Below, in pieces: positions 34,991-45,267 of a stretch of 64,000 bases of DNA. Under the pieces are notes generated by a model. It was not told the DNA's origin. It saw only the letters and a program-made list of their open reading frames with translations, and did not search any database. Numbering within the stretch: the stretch's first letter is position 1; each line of letters starts with the position of its first letter. The DNA lies in NCBI RefSeq assembly GCF_002002885.1, contig NZ_CP019510.1, positions 4,774,001 to 4,838,000 on the forward strand, read 5' to 3'. The position numbers and the translations under genes are program-made. The DNA is from Janthinobacterium sp. LM6. GTDB lineage: Bacteria > Pseudomonadota > Gammaproteobacteria > Burkholderiales > Burkholderiaceae_D.

Positions 34991-35712
34991 TGCCGGCGCC
35001 GAATCCGCCCAGCAGCTGGCTGCAACTGCCGCTGCGCTTCGACGTGGCGCGCATGCAGGGTGACAGCGACCAGTTCGCCGCCGGCGAGTGGATCAGCCAT
35101 TTCAACACGGGCGCCTACGACACGGGCTGGAGCTGCGTGCCGCTGCGCTCGCCCGGCGGCCAGTCCGAGCACATCATGCCCGTCAACGGCGCCGCCTATG
35201 CCGCCACACCGCAACTGGCGCGCTGCCCCTGCCTGCGCGAGGTGCTTGCCAGCTTCGCATGCGAGCTTCACGCCGCGCGCCTGATGGCGCTGGCGCCGGG
35301 CACCCTCATCCGCGCGCACCGCGACGCCGGCATGTCGCTGGCCGATGGCCTGGTCCGCATCCATATCCCCATCCACACCTCGCCGCAGGTGCTGTTTACC
35401 ATCGATGGCGAGACCGTCCACTTCACGGCCGGGCACGCCTGGTACATGGATGCCAGCTGCATGCACGCGGTGCACAACCGGGGCACGACGCCGCGCATCC
35501 ACCTCGTGCTCGACTGCATCAGCAATGCCTGGCTCGAAGCGCTGTTCGCCTCGGCCGGCTTCGTGCCGAAAGCGCCCCACAAGTATGGCGACCCCAGCAT
35601 CAACGATGGCAATGTGCGGGCCGTCATCGCCCAGTTGCGGCTATCGCCCTCGCCCGCCAGCCTGGCGCTGGCCAGCACGCTGGCCGCCCTGACCGACGGG
35701 AACGCGCCGTGA
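34975..35712 (+). CDS. Aspartyl/asparaginyl beta-hydroxylase-like dioxygenase
   Basis: A 245-residue Fe(II)/2-oxoglutarate-dependent oxygenase of the Asp/Asn beta-hydroxylase family. The metal site is seen as RAHRDAGMSLADG, with the distal His in HAVHNRGTTPRIHLVLD, which also supplies the oxoglutarate-binding Arg. The metal-binding His residues look intact. Start ATG 34975 has AGGAG nine bases upstream inside the GNAT gene; a GTG at 34990 is an alternative. Its stop overlaps the next gene (GTGA). Related enzymes hydroxylate Asp, Asn or Pro residues or free amino acids. Confidence 0.85.
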   Translation: MERAIVPAPNPPSSWLQLPLRFDVARMQGDSDQFAAGEWISHFNTGAYDTGWSCVPLRSPGGQSEHIMPVNGAAYAATPQLARCPCLREVLASFACELHAARLMALAPGTLIRAHRDAGMSLADGLVRIHIPIHTSPQVLFTIDGETVHFTAGHAWYMDASCMHAVHNRGTTPRIHLVLDCISNAWLEALFASAGFVPKAPHKYGDPSINDGNVRAVIAQLRLSPSPASLALASTLAALTDGNAP

Positions 35713-36731
35713 ACGCCGCGCCGGGCCTGGCCCTGCAGGAACGCTTGCTGGCCAGGGGCGAGACGGTGCCGTGGCACGAGGGCATGGACCTGCGCGGCTG
35801 GTATCCGCTGTACGTGGAGCGGGGCGAAACACTGGCGGACGCCGCCATGTGCTGGCGCGAGCTGGGAAAAACATCCTTCAGCGACGCCTTCTTTGTCAAT
35901 ACCCTGGCGCGCCAGCCGCACGGGGAGCGCCGCGTCTGCCGCACGCCGCTGGCGGCGCTGGGGACGCTCGGCGATTGCCTGGCGCCCGACGCCTTCATCT
36001 TCCACGTCTCGCGCTGCGGCTCAACCCTGCTGAGCCAGCTGTTGGCGTCCTTGCCGCAATGCATAGTGATGTCCGAGCCGCCCGTCATCGATTCGCTGCT
36101 GCGCCTGCATCACGACAGCGCCGACCCGGCCGCCAGCGTGGCCCTGCTGCGCCAGGCCATCCTGGCACTGGGCCAGCGCCGCACCTTTGCTGAGACGCAC
36201 TTCCTCATCAAGTTTGACTGCTGGCACATCCACAGCCTGGACTTGCTGCGGCAAGCGTTTCCCGGCACGCCCTGCCTGTTCGTCTACCGCGAACCGCTGG
36301 CCGTACTGGTCTCGCACCAGCGCCAGCGCGGCCCGCAAATGGTGCCCGGCATGCTGCACCCGGCACAGCTGCCGCTGCCCGCGCACCAGCTGGCGCCCGG
36401 TGATATCGACGGCTACACGGGCCTCGTGCTGGCCAGCCTGCTCAACGCCGCCCAGCCCCATGCGGCCGCAGGCCAGCTGCAGCTAATTAACTACAAGCAA
36501 TTGCCATACATCCTCTTCAGCGATGTATTGCCTCGCTTCGGCATCGCCCCCACAGCGGCGCAGTTGCAAGCGATGCGCGCGCAAGGCGGCGTGCATGCGA
36601 AGTACGGCACGGCTTACCACGGCGATCCGCCCATGCCCGCGGCAAGCGGCCTTGCCGCCATCGCCGCGCAATTGCAACCCGCTTATCTGGCGCTGGAAGC
36701 GTTGCGGCTGCATGCCGGGCAAGGTCAATGA
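35709..36731 (+). CDS. Sulfotransferase-like protein (PAPS-binding fold)
   Basis: A 340-residue protein. The central segment FIFHVSRCGSTLLSQLLASL is the 5'-phosphosulfate loop, and LFVYREPLAVLVSHQRQRG matches the 3'-phosphate region of sulfotransferases. The N-terminal ~90 residues and the C-terminal part are not assigned. The start is GTG 35709, overlapping the hydroxylase stop in GTGA, so translation is coupled; no in-frame ATG fits better. Last gene of the plus-strand cassette. It may sulfate a hydroxyl made by the neighbouring hydroxylase (inference). Confidence 0.75.
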   Translation: MNAAPGLALQERLLARGETVPWHEGMDLRGWYPLYVERGETLADAAMCWRELGKTSFSDAFFVNTLARQPHGERRVCRTPLAALGTLGDCLAPDAFIFHVSRCGSTLLSQLLASLPQCIVMSEPPVIDSLLRLHHDSADPAASVALLRQAILALGQRRTFAETHFLIKFDCWHIHSLDLLRQAFPGTPCLFVYREPLAVLVSHQRQRGPQMVPGMLHPAQLPLPAHQLAPGDIDGYTGLVLASLLNAAQPHAAAGQLQLINYKQLPYILFSDVLPRFGIAPTAAQLQAMRAQGGVHAKYGTAYHGDPPMPAASGLAAIAAQLQPAYLALEALRLHAGQGQ

Positions 36732-36812
36732 ATTTCATAAAACCAACTTTCCAACAAGGAGGCATGTCGACGTACCCGCTGAAAACCATGCGATAAATGA
36801 GCTGTTCAACTG

Positions 36813-36829
36813 CGGCGCAAAATGCGCCG
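36813..36829. other. Small hairpin between sulfotransferase-like gene and hydrolase
   Basis: CGGCGCA / TGCGCCG with an AAA loop. No T-run follows, so it is a weak terminator candidate at best. The 129-base gap also holds an isolated AAGGAGG at 36756-36762 with only a ten-codon frame behind it. Confidence 0.35.
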
Positions 36830-36860
36830 GTGCAAGCAACCTGAAACCGACCCTGACACC

Positions 36861-37841
36861 ATGATAAAAAAAATGACATTGGCAGTGCTCCTGACCGCCC
36901 TGATTCCCTTCTACGCATGCAAGGCGCAAACCACGGCGGAAGCGAAGCCGGCTTCCGCAGAAGTCACCACCACCCTGACACCCGATATTGGCGGCATCAA
37001 GCAAGTGGTGGAAATCAAGACGGACGACGCGAACAAGCCCGTGCTGCTGTTTTTATCCGGCGGCCCGGGAAGCTCCATGATCAAGGGCGCGGATGCCTTT
37101 ACGAATCTCCTGAAAAGCAGATTTACGATTGTGCAATGGGACCAGCGGGATGCCGGAAAAACCTTGAAACTAAACCCCTCCCCCACGCAGCCGTCCGTCG
37201 GGCAGATGGAGCAGGACACGTATCAAGTCATCCAATTTCTGCGCAAGGAGTTAAAGCAGGACAAAATATACTTGCTGGGCAGTTCCTGGGGCAACGTCCT
37301 GGGCTTTGATATCGTCAAGCGTCACCCGGAACTGCTGCATGCCTATTTCGCGTCGAATCCGGTCGTGAGCCAGCTGGAAAGCGAGAAAGAATTGCTGCAA
37401 GCCTTGAAAGTGCACTTCAAGGACAATGCCGTCGCCAGCCAGGAGCTGAACAGCATCAGTTTTCCGTTTGCCAGTGACGAAAGCATGTTCTATTTAAGAA
37501 AATGGCTTTTTTACAAGGATGGCAAGGCATTTGCGACGAGCGAAGGTTTCAAGACGGGTTTTCTGCAATGGTCAAAAACCTGGTCGCCCGTCTGGAACGA
37601 GGTCATGAACATTGATTTGCCCAGGACCTTGAAAAGCGTTGACTGCCCCGTGTATTTCTTCGTCGGCAAAAACGATATCCAGACCTCGACCAGGATCACG
37701 CAAGCGTATTTCGACACCTTGAAGGCGCCAAGGAAGGGGCTGTTTTTCTTCGAGCATTCCGGCCATCAGATACACCAGGATGAACCGGTGCAATTTCAAG
37801 AAGCCATCATCAAGACCTTGGATGCGACTGCCAAGTTCTGA
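36861..37841 (+). CDS. Exported alpha/beta hydrolase, low-GC, possibly acquired
   Basis: A 326-residue hydrolase. The hydrophobic N-terminus MIKKMTLAVLLTALIPFYAC looks like a signal peptide; a lipobox is not convincing. The oxyanion segment is LLFLSGGPGSSM, WDQRDAGKTLK is typical of proline-iminopeptidase-like enzymes, the nucleophile elbow is LGSSWGN, and the His is in EHSGHQIHQDEP. Base composition is visibly AT-richer than all neighbours, and there are runs of Lys AAA codons, which suggests transfer. ATG 36861 has no clear ribosome site. Substrate unknown. Confidence 0.82.
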   Translation: MIKKMTLAVLLTALIPFYACKAQTTAEAKPASAEVTTTLTPDIGGIKQVVEIKTDDANKPVLLFLSGGPGSSMIKGADAFTNLLKSRFTIVQWDQRDAGKTLKLNPSPTQPSVGQMEQDTYQVIQFLRKELKQDKIYLLGSSWGNVLGFDIVKRHPELLHAYFASNPVVSQLESEKELLQALKVHFKDNAVASQELNSISFPFASDESMFYLRKWLFYKDGKAFATSEGFKTGFLQWSKTWSPVWNEVMNIDLPRTLKSVDCPVYFFVGKNDIQTSTRITQAYFDTLKAPRKGLFFFEHSGHQIHQDEPVQFQEAIIKTLDATAKF

Positions 37842-37904
37842 TACGACGCACCATGACTTGGGGCCCTTTTCGGGGGCCGACAGGCTGGCCGGCGCACTGC
37901 TGGC

Positions 37905-38615
37905 CTAGTCGCCGGCAATGCTCGCCGCGGCCTTGCGGATCAGCGATGCCACCGCCTGGGCTTGTGAAATGTAAATGGCATGGCTGCCGGCAACTTCGAC
38001 CACCGTCGAACCCGCCCGTTCCGACATCTGGCGCTGCATCGCCGGTGCAATCATCTGGTCCTCGGTCGCGACCATGTACCAGCTGGGCTTGCTCCTCCAC
38101 GCTGGCGCGCTGACCACGCCCGTCAAGGCAGCCATCCCCCAGGGCACTTGCGATGCCGCCATGAAGTTGGCCTTGTGCCTGGGCACATCGGCGGCGAAGG
38201 CGGCCGCAAACTTTTTCTGGTCGAGCAGCAGGAAGCCATCGTGCGGCGGCAAGATCGGCGGCACCGGCGCGCCAGGCGGGGCATTTTTCAGCAAGGAATC
38301 GACAGACTCCCCTTGATCCGGCACAAACGCCGCGATGTAGACCAATGCCTTGACCCTGGGATCGTTCCCCGCTTGCGTGACCACGGCGCCCCCATACGAA
38401 TGACCGACCAGGACGACGGGACCAGGCACTGCGGCGATGACCCGGCCCATCGCGGCCACGTCGTCCGCCAGCGATAGCGTTGGATTTTGCACAATGGCAA
38501 CGTGACAGCCTTCGTCACGCAGTTCCCGGTAAACACCCTCCCAGCCGGACCCGTCGACAAAACCACCATGCACGAGCACGATCGTTGCCGGCCCGGCGCG
38601 TGTGATGTCATCCAT
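37905..38615 (-). CDS. Alpha/beta hydrolase (salicylate-esterase-like group)
   Basis: A 236-residue hydrolase without signal peptide. It starts MDDITRAGPATIVLVHGGFVD, the nucleophile elbow is VGHSYGGAVV, the acid region ATEDQMIAP, and the His AGSHAIYIS. Members of this small-hydrolase group are often annotated alpha/beta hydrolase or methylesterase-like. ATG 38615 has AGGGG upstream. It converges on the low-GC hydrolase with 63 bases between stops, and a tRNA-Asn terminator lies behind its promoter region. Confidence 0.87.
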   Translation of the reverse strand: MDDITRAGPATIVLVHGGFVDGSGWEGVYRELRDEGCHVAIVQNPTLSLADDVAAMGRVIAAVPGPVVLVGHSYGGAVVTQAGNDPRVKALVYIAAFVPDQGESVDSLLKNAPPGAPVPPILPPHDGFLLLDQKKFAAAFAADVPRHKANFMAASQVPWGMAALTGVVSAPAWRSKPSWYMVATEDQMIAPAMQRQMSERAGSTVVEVAGSHAIYISQAQAVASLIRKAAASIAGD

Positions 38616-38754
38616 GTCAGCCCCTTCCGGAAATTGCAAGCGATGACAGACCCGCCGCCGCCTTGTCTCTTCCAGCATAGCGCCAGATGCCTGGCGGTCC
38701 ATGCGGTGGATCAAGAGCAGGCGACACGGGCGCCTCACGCCGGCCCGGAAACGC

Positions 38755-38786
38755 AAAAAGCCCAACCGGTGAAGGCTGGGCTTTTT
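38755..38786 (-). terminator. Terminator of tRNA-Asn copy 2
   Basis: AAAAAGCCCAACC pairs with GGCTGGGCTTTTT (one mismatch) around a GGTGAA-type loop. It starts 14 bases past the tRNA 3' end. Confidence 0.8.
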
Positions 38787-38800
38787 GCTACTGCGTGTTC

Positions 38801-38876
38801 TGGCTCCCCGACCTGGACTCGAACCAGGGACCTGCGGATTAACAGTCCGTCGCTCTACCAACTGAGCTATCAGGGA
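38801..38876 (-). tRNA. tRNA-Asn(GTT), copy 2
   Basis: The same 76-base sequence as copy 1: anticodon GTT in loop CTGTTAA, encoded CCA, complete cloverleaf. It is the first of three copies within 0.9 kb and has its own promoter and terminator. Confidence 0.97.
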
Positions 38877-38887
38877 AAAGAGGCCGC

Positions 38888-38916
38888 ATTCTATAGGGTA
38901 AATTTTACGATGTCCA
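38888..38916 (-). promoter_or_regulatory. Promoter of tRNA-Asn copy 2
   Basis: Minus strand: -35 TGGACA (38911-38916), a 17-base spacer and -10 TAGAAT (38888-38893), 11 bases upstream of the mature 5' end. Confidence 0.8.
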
Positions 38917-38966
38917 GATTTCCCCCGGAAAAATGTGTATTTTCCCGGCTTCGCCTTGCCCGTCGG

Positions 38967-39293
38967 TCAGCCGGGATGCTCTTGCGGGTAGTAGTCAAAG
39001 ACCAGCACCCGGCCCAGCCATGGCTTGAGCTGCTCGACAAAGGCCAGGTGAGCCGCATGGCTCAAGTACCCGTCGCGTGCGGCGGCGTCATCGAAGGTCA
39101 GCGTAAAGCAATCGGTAAAGCCGTCGTCGAGGCCTTCCGGGCTGACGTTCGGCCCCCATTCGAATTGGCGCACGCCGGGAATGCGGTGTTTCAGCTGGGA
39201 AAACTCATAGACGAGCTCGGCGTGCTTGGCAGACGTGATGCCATCGAGGAAGTCGCACAGGACGATGTGGCGCAAGGCGGAGGTACAAGTCAT
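38967..39293 (-). CDS. Dabb-family (stress-responsive A/B barrel) protein
   Basis: A 108-residue protein of the dimeric alpha/beta-barrel (Dabb) family. It begins RHIVLCDFLDG and has the central GVRQFEWGPNVSPEGLDDGF and TLTFDDAAARDGYLSHAAH. Such proteins form dimers; some are enzymes on small ligands, but most are uncharacterised. ATG 39293 has AGGAG nine bases upstream. It sits between two tRNA-Asn genes on the same strand, upstream of copy 2 and downstream of the copy 3 terminator. Confidence 0.85.
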   Translation of the reverse strand: MTCTSALRHIVLCDFLDGITSAKHAELVYEFSQLKHRIPGVRQFEWGPNVSPEGLDDGFTDCFTLTFDDAAARDGYLSHAAHLAFVEQLKPWLGRVLVFDYYPQEHPG

Positions 39294-39382
39294 GGGAAGG
39301 TGCTCCTGAAGTGATGCATTCAGGATAGCGCAAAATGCGATCACGCACAGGCAAGCCCCGCTGGCGGCTCCGGAAAACAAAA

Positions 39383-39408
39383 AAGGCCATGTTTTTCAAC
39401 ATGGCCTT
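39383..39408 (-). terminator. Terminator of tRNA-Asn copy 3
   Basis: An 11-bp perfect stem AAGGCCATGTT / AACATGGCCTT with a TTTC loop, followed on the minus strand by a T-run. It starts eight bases after the tRNA. Confidence 0.88.
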
Positions 39409-39416
39409 CCGAATTC

Positions 39417-39492
39417 TGGCTCCCCGACCTGGACTCGAACCAGGGACCTGCGGATTAACAGTCCGTCGCTCTACCAACTGAGCTATCAGGGA
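39417..39492 (-). tRNA. tRNA-Asn(GTT), copy 3
   Basis: Identical to the other three copies over all 76 bases, with anticodon GTT and encoded CCA. Spacing to copy 4 is 135 bases, filled by its promoter and the terminator of copy 4. Confidence 0.97.
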
Positions 39493-39503
39493 AAAGAGGC
39501 CGT

Positions 39504-39532
39504 ATTATATAGGGCGAATTTTCAATTGTCTA
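39504..39532 (-). promoter_or_regulatory. Promoter of tRNA-Asn copy 3
   Basis: Minus strand: -35 TAGACA (39527-39532), a 17-base spacer and -10 TATAAT (39504-39509). Confidence 0.82.
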
Positions 39533-39593
39533 GATTTCCATAGGGAAAATCTTATCTTGCCTCAAGCTGCGCACCGGCGGCGCAAAAACAAAA

Positions 39594-39619
39594 AAGGCCA
39601 CGTTTTTCAACGTGGCCTT
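39594..39619 (-). terminator. Terminator of tRNA-Asn copy 4
   Basis: An 11-bp perfect stem AAGGCCACGTT / AACGTGGCCTT with a TTTC loop and a T-run on the minus strand. It is nearly the same as the copy 3 terminator apart from a compensated change in the stem. Confidence 0.88.
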
Positions 39620-39627
39620 CCGAATTC

Positions 39628-39703
39628 TGGCTCCCCGACCTGGACTCGAACCAGGGACCTGCGGATTAACAGTCCGTCGCTCTACCAACTGAGCTATCAG
39701 GGA
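39628..39703 (-). tRNA. tRNA-Asn(GTT), copy 4
   Basis: The fourth identical 76-base tRNA-Asn. It is the most upstream of the clustered three, located between the aminotransferase 3' end and copy 3. Confidence 0.97.
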
Positions 39704-39714
39704 AAAGAGGCAAT

Positions 39715-39743
39715 ATTATATGTCGCTTGTTCCATATTTGCAA
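39715..39743 (-). promoter_or_regulatory. Promoter of tRNA-Asn copy 4
   Basis: Minus strand: -35 TTGCAA (39738-39743), a 17-base spacer and -10 TATAAT (39715-39720). The upstream sequence differs from the other three copies. Confidence 0.8.
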
Positions 39744-39834
39744 GACTGAGACTGCATCTTCACAAACACGGCCATCGCCGACTTTCTACTGCCATCAGCG
39801 CCGCACTTGCATGCAGCGCCGAAGAAGCAAGATA

Positions 39835-41049
39835 TTAAAGCACTTTGGCGATCGCGTCAATGACGATGTCGATATTGCGCGAATTCAATGCTGCCACGCA
39901 GATACGGCCCGTGTCGACGGCGTAGATCGATTGCTCGCGCAACGACGCCACCTGCTCCTTGGTGAGACCGGAGTACGAGAACATGCCGATTTGCTGGCGC
40001 ACGAATTCGAAATCGTGGCCTGGCGCCTTGGCTTTCAATTTTTCCACGAAGGCATTGCGCATTTCGCGGATGCGCACGCGCATGCCGGCCAATTCCTCTT
40101 CCCACAGCTGGCGCAGTTCCGGCGTGGCCAGGACGGTGGCGACGACCTTGCCGCCATGGACTGGCGGGTTCGAGTAGTTGGTGCGCACGACGCGCTTCAG
40201 CTGCGACAGCAAACGGGCCGCTTCATCGGCGCTGGCAGCGACGACGCTCAGGGCGCCCACGCGCTCGCCGTACAGCGAGAACGATTTCGAGAACGAGTTC
40301 GACACCAGCAGCGGGCCGCCCGCGTCGGCAAAGCGGCGCACCACGGCGCCATCTTCGGCGATGCCGTTGGCGAAGCCTTGATAGGCCATGTCCAGGAACG
40401 GCACCAGGCCGCGCGCGGTGACGACACTGATGATCTGGTCCCACTGGGCCACGCTCAGGTCGGCGCCGGTCGGGTTGTGGCAGCAGGCGTGCAGCACGAC
40501 GATGGAGCCGGCTGGCATGGCGTTCAGGCTGGCCAGCATGCCGTCGAAGTTCACGCCATGGGTGGCGGCATCGTAATACGTGTAGTTATTCACGACGAAA
40601 CCGGCGTTCTCGAACAGCGCGCGGTGGTTTTCCCAGCTCGGGTCGCTGATGTAGACCTGGGCACCCGGCGCGAAGCGCTGCAGGAAGTCGGCACCGATCT
40701 TCAACGCGCCCGTGCCGCCGATGGCTTGCACGGTCACGGCGCGGCGCTCTTGAATTACGGCGCTGTCGGCGCCAAATACGAGTTCTTGCACCGCCTTGTC
40801 GTAGGCAGCCAGGCCTTCGATCGGCAGGTAGGTGCGTGGGGCGGCCTGTTCGATCAGGATGGCTTCCGCCTTGCGTACGCAAGCTAACAGAGGCACTTTG
40901 CCGTTGTCGTCATAATAGACGCCGACGCCCAGATTGATTTTGGCGGGATTCTGGTCCGCGTTAAATGCTTCGGTGATGCCCAGGATCGGGTCGCGTGGGG
41001 CCATCTCGATGGCGCTAAACAGACTGGCAGAAACAGTTGGGTTCGTCAT
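39835..41049 (-). CDS. Aromatic/aspartate aminotransferase (class I, TyrB/AspC type)
   Basis: A 404-residue PLP-dependent transaminase. Family Ia signatures: LFSAIEMAPRDPILGITEAF at the start, INLGVGVYYDDNGKVP, the HACCHNPTGADLS strand, and the PLP-lysine region SNSFSKSFSLYGERVGAL (Lys in SFSKSF). C-terminal Arg for substrate carboxylate binding is expected at GRICVAALN. It interconverts aspartate, tyrosine or phenylalanine with their keto acids; the exact preference cannot be read. ATG 41049 is chosen from family alignment, without a visible ribosome site. Divergent from uvrB by 112 bases. Confidence 0.92.
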   Translation of the reverse strand: MTNPTVSASLFSAIEMAPRDPILGITEAFNADQNPAKINLGVGVYYDDNGKVPLLACVRKAEAILIEQAAPRTYLPIEGLAAYDKAVQELVFGADSAVIQERRAVTVQAIGGTGALKIGADFLQRFAPGAQVYISDPSWENHRALFENAGFVVNNYTYYDAATHGVNFDGMLASLNAMPAGSIVVLHACCHNPTGADLSVAQWDQIISVVTARGLVPFLDMAYQGFANGIAEDGAVVRRFADAGGPLLVSNSFSKSFSLYGERVGALSVVAASADEAARLLSQLKRVVRTNYSNPPVHGGKVVATVLATPELRQLWEEELAGMRVRIREMRNAFVEKLKAKAPGHDFEFVRQQIGMFSYSGLTKEQVASLREQSIYAVDTGRICVAALNSRNIDIVIDAIAKVL

Positions 41050-41161
41050 GATAAGATTGGATTCGATTGGAAGCAGGTTCACAGCGGAGTTGTAGACAGC
41101 GCCCCAAAATACAACGCCAGGGCCGCCAGCAGAGCACTATTCTAACAAAGGTCTGATTCAC

Positions 41162-43249
<2,088 letters not shown>

Positions 43250-43304
43250 ACGACTGGCCGGGCCGGGGTCCGTTCATCAGCCAGCCCCTGGGCAGTACGC
43301 CGCT

Positions 43305-43336
43305 CGACTATCGCCGTTCTCAGCTGGCGATAGTCG
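43305..43336. terminator. Hairpin between convergent uvrB and flavin-reductase genes
   Basis: An 11-bp perfect stem CGACTATCGCC / GGCGATAGTCG with a ten-base loop, 55 bases after the uvrB stop. There is no T-run on either side, so it may be a weak or Rho-assisted end. Confidence 0.55.
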
Positions 43337-43387
43337 CCTGACTCATCCCGCCCAGGCGCGAACCAGACCGGCCTAGCCAGCCGCACG

Positions 43388-44014
43388 TCATGGCCAGACG
43401 GGCCGGCGCATGTGGAACAGGCTGTCCTGTCCAATCTCGAAATAATCGGCCGGACCGCCGCCGCGCAATATCGGCGCGGCGGCGGCCGTGTCGTACAGGC
43501 CATCGGTCAGCAAGTGGCGCGCGATGTGCACGCCCACCACTTCCCCCAGCACCAGCCAGCTGCCGACACCGTCTCCCTTGACGCCTTGCAGCTCGATGAT
43601 CTGCGTGCGCCGGCATTCGAAGGACACGGGGCTTTCCGCCACGCGCGGCACGTTGACGAGGCGCGAGGCGGCCGGCGTCAGGCCGGCCAGCGCGAATTCG
43701 TCGACTTCGGGCGGCGCCGGCGCGCAGCTGGCATTCATCGCCTCGGCCAGCGGACGCGTCGCCAGGTTCCACACGAATTCGCCCGTTTGTTCGATATTGC
43801 GCAAGGTATCCTTGCGGCCGATGCTGGAAAATCCGATCAGCGGCGGATGGTAATTAAAGGCGTTGAAAAAGCTGTACGGCGCCAGGTTGAGCACGCCCTC
43901 GCCGCTGCGCGAGGCGATCCAGCCGATGGGCCGCGGCCCCACGATGGCGTTGAACGGGTCGTGCGGCAGGCCATGGCCCTGTGCCGGTTCATAAAAGTGA
44001 ATGGGGTCAAGCAC
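43388..44014 (-). CDS. Flavin reductase-like domain protein
   Basis: A 208-residue FMN-binding split-barrel protein of the flavin-reductase (DIM6/NTAB) family. The signatures are GPRPIGWIASRSGEGVLNLAPYSFF, shown here as GPRPIGWIASRS near residue 26 and NLAPYSFFNAFNY, and a later GEFVWNLATRPLAEAMN. The start is GTG 44014: AGGAG lies five bases upstream, and no ATG fits. It probably binds FMN; a partner oxygenase is not adjacent. Divergent from the AI-2E-family gene. Confidence 0.85.
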   Translation of the reverse strand: MLDPIHFYEPAQGHGLPHDPFNAIVGPRPIGWIASRSGEGVLNLAPYSFFNAFNYHPPLIGFSSIGRKDTLRNIEQTGEFVWNLATRPLAEAMNASCAPAPPEVDEFALAGLTPAASRLVNVPRVAESPVSFECRRTQIIELQGVKGDGVGSWLVLGEVVGVHIARHLLTDGLYDTAAAAPILRGGGPADYFEIGQDSLFHMRRPVWP

Positions 44015-44205
44015 GCGCGCTCCTGAAGTCAAAGGCGCCCGGGATGGAACGCCTGGAACGACAGCTTACTGGAATTGCCGCCACCGCGTTGCCGGCCCGC
44101 CGGAGCCAGGTGCGTTCGCGCACGCAGCATGACAATTGTATGGCGCGCCGCAGCACGCCTCGCTTATGATGGGGCAACTCAACCCTGATCATTGCGCCAC
44201 CGCCC

Positions 44206-45267
44206 ATGCCTACACTCACGCTGCACCAGAAAGTGTTCTTGCTCCTCCTGAGCGTCGTCACCATCGGCTTCGGCTGGATACTGGCGCCATATTCGGGCGC
44301 CATCTTCTGGGGCGTCGTCCTGGCGATCCTGTTCGCGCCCGTGTACCGCTGGCTGCTGCGAAAAACCAGGGGCCGCGCCGGCGTGGCGTCGCTGCTCACC
44401 TTGTTGCTGATCATCGTCATCGTGATCCTGCCGCTGTCGCTCATTTCCGTGTCGCTGGTGAACCAGGCTGCCAGCGTCGTGGAAATGGTACGTTCGGGTG
44501 AAATCACGGTCGCCATGTTCTTCGATAAAATCATGGCGGTGCTGCCGCAATGGCTGATCAACTTGCTCGACCGCTTCAACCTGACCAGCCTGGCCAGCCT
44601 GCAGGACAAGCTGGCCGAGGGCGCCACGCAGGTGAGCCAGGTGGTGGCGGTGAAAGCCATCAATGTGGGCCTGTACACCTTCGAATTCCTCACCAGCCTG
44701 TGCATCATGCTGTACCTGCTGTTTTTCCTGATGCGCGACGGCTCCGCCCTGTCGGCCCGCATCAAGGGCGCCGTGCCGCTGAGCCGCAAATACAAGCAGC
44801 GCCTGTTCACCAATTTCACCACGGTGATCCGCGCCACGGTGAAGGGCAACATCCTCGTGGCGATCGCCCAGGGCGCCCTCGGCGGCCTGGCGTTCTGGTT
44901 CCTCGACGTGCCGGCACCGCTGCTGTGGGCAGTGCTGATGGCCTTCCTGTCGCTGCTGCCTGCTGTCGGCGCCGCCCTCGTCTGGGCGCCCGTGGCCGTC
45001 TACTTCCTTGCCACGGGCGCCATCTGGCAAGGCGCGGGCCTGGCCGCGTTCGGCGTCTTCGTCATCGGCCTGGTCGACAACGTGCTGCGCCCCATTTTAG
45101 TGGGCAAGGATACCAAGATGCCCGACTACGTGGTGCTGCTGTCGACCGTGGGCGGCATGGCCCTGTTCGGCCTGAACGGCTTTGTCATCGGCCCCGTGGT
45201 GGCGGCCCTGTTCATCGCCTCATGGGATCTGTTCGTCTCGGCCAGCGAATTCCAGGCCGAGGATTAA
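44206..45267 (+). CDS. AI-2E family (UPF0118/PerM) membrane transporter
   Basis: A 353-residue protein with about eight membrane segments. The first pair is LLLLSVVTIGFGWILAPYSG and IFWGVVLAILFAPVY. The C-terminal conserved region is FGVFVIGLVDNVLRPILVG and GLNGFVIGPVVAAL. The family includes the E. coli YdgG/TqsA AI-2 exporter and sodium-proton antiporter-like members, so the solute is not certain. It stands alone; the 293 bases downstream hold only the predicted promoter of the next unit. Confidence 0.88.
   Translation: MPTLTLHQKVFLLLLSVVTIGFGWILAPYSGAIFWGVVLAILFAPVYRWLLRKTRGRAGVASLLTLLLIIVIVILPLSLISVSLVNQAASVVEMVRSGEITVAMFFDKIMAVLPQWLINLLDRFNLTSLASLQDKLAEGATQVSQVVAVKAINVGLYTFEFLTSLCIMLYLLFFLMRDGSALSARIKGAVPLSRKYKQRLFTNFTTVIRATVKGNILVAIAQGALGGLAFWFLDVPAPLLWAVLMAFLSLLPAVGAALVWAPVAVYFLATGAIWQGAGLAAFGVFVIGLVDNVLRPILVGKDTKMPDYVVLLSTVGGMALFGLNGFVIGPVVAALFIASWDLFVSASEFQAED

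Noticed and set aside
36756..36796. Leader peptide of ten codons (ATG 36764) behind AAGGAGG
   Set aside because: The ribosome site is only one base from the ATG, too close to work well, and the peptide has no attenuation-like codon run.
26313..39838. Short plus-strand frames containing SPTWTRTRDLRINSPSL at each tRNA-Asn
   Set aside because: These are translations of the reverse complement of tRNA genes, a common false annotation.
41050..41161. Possible SOS box upstream of uvrB
   Set aside because: No CTGT-N8-ACAG sequence is present in the gap, although uvrB is SOS-controlled in some other bacteria.
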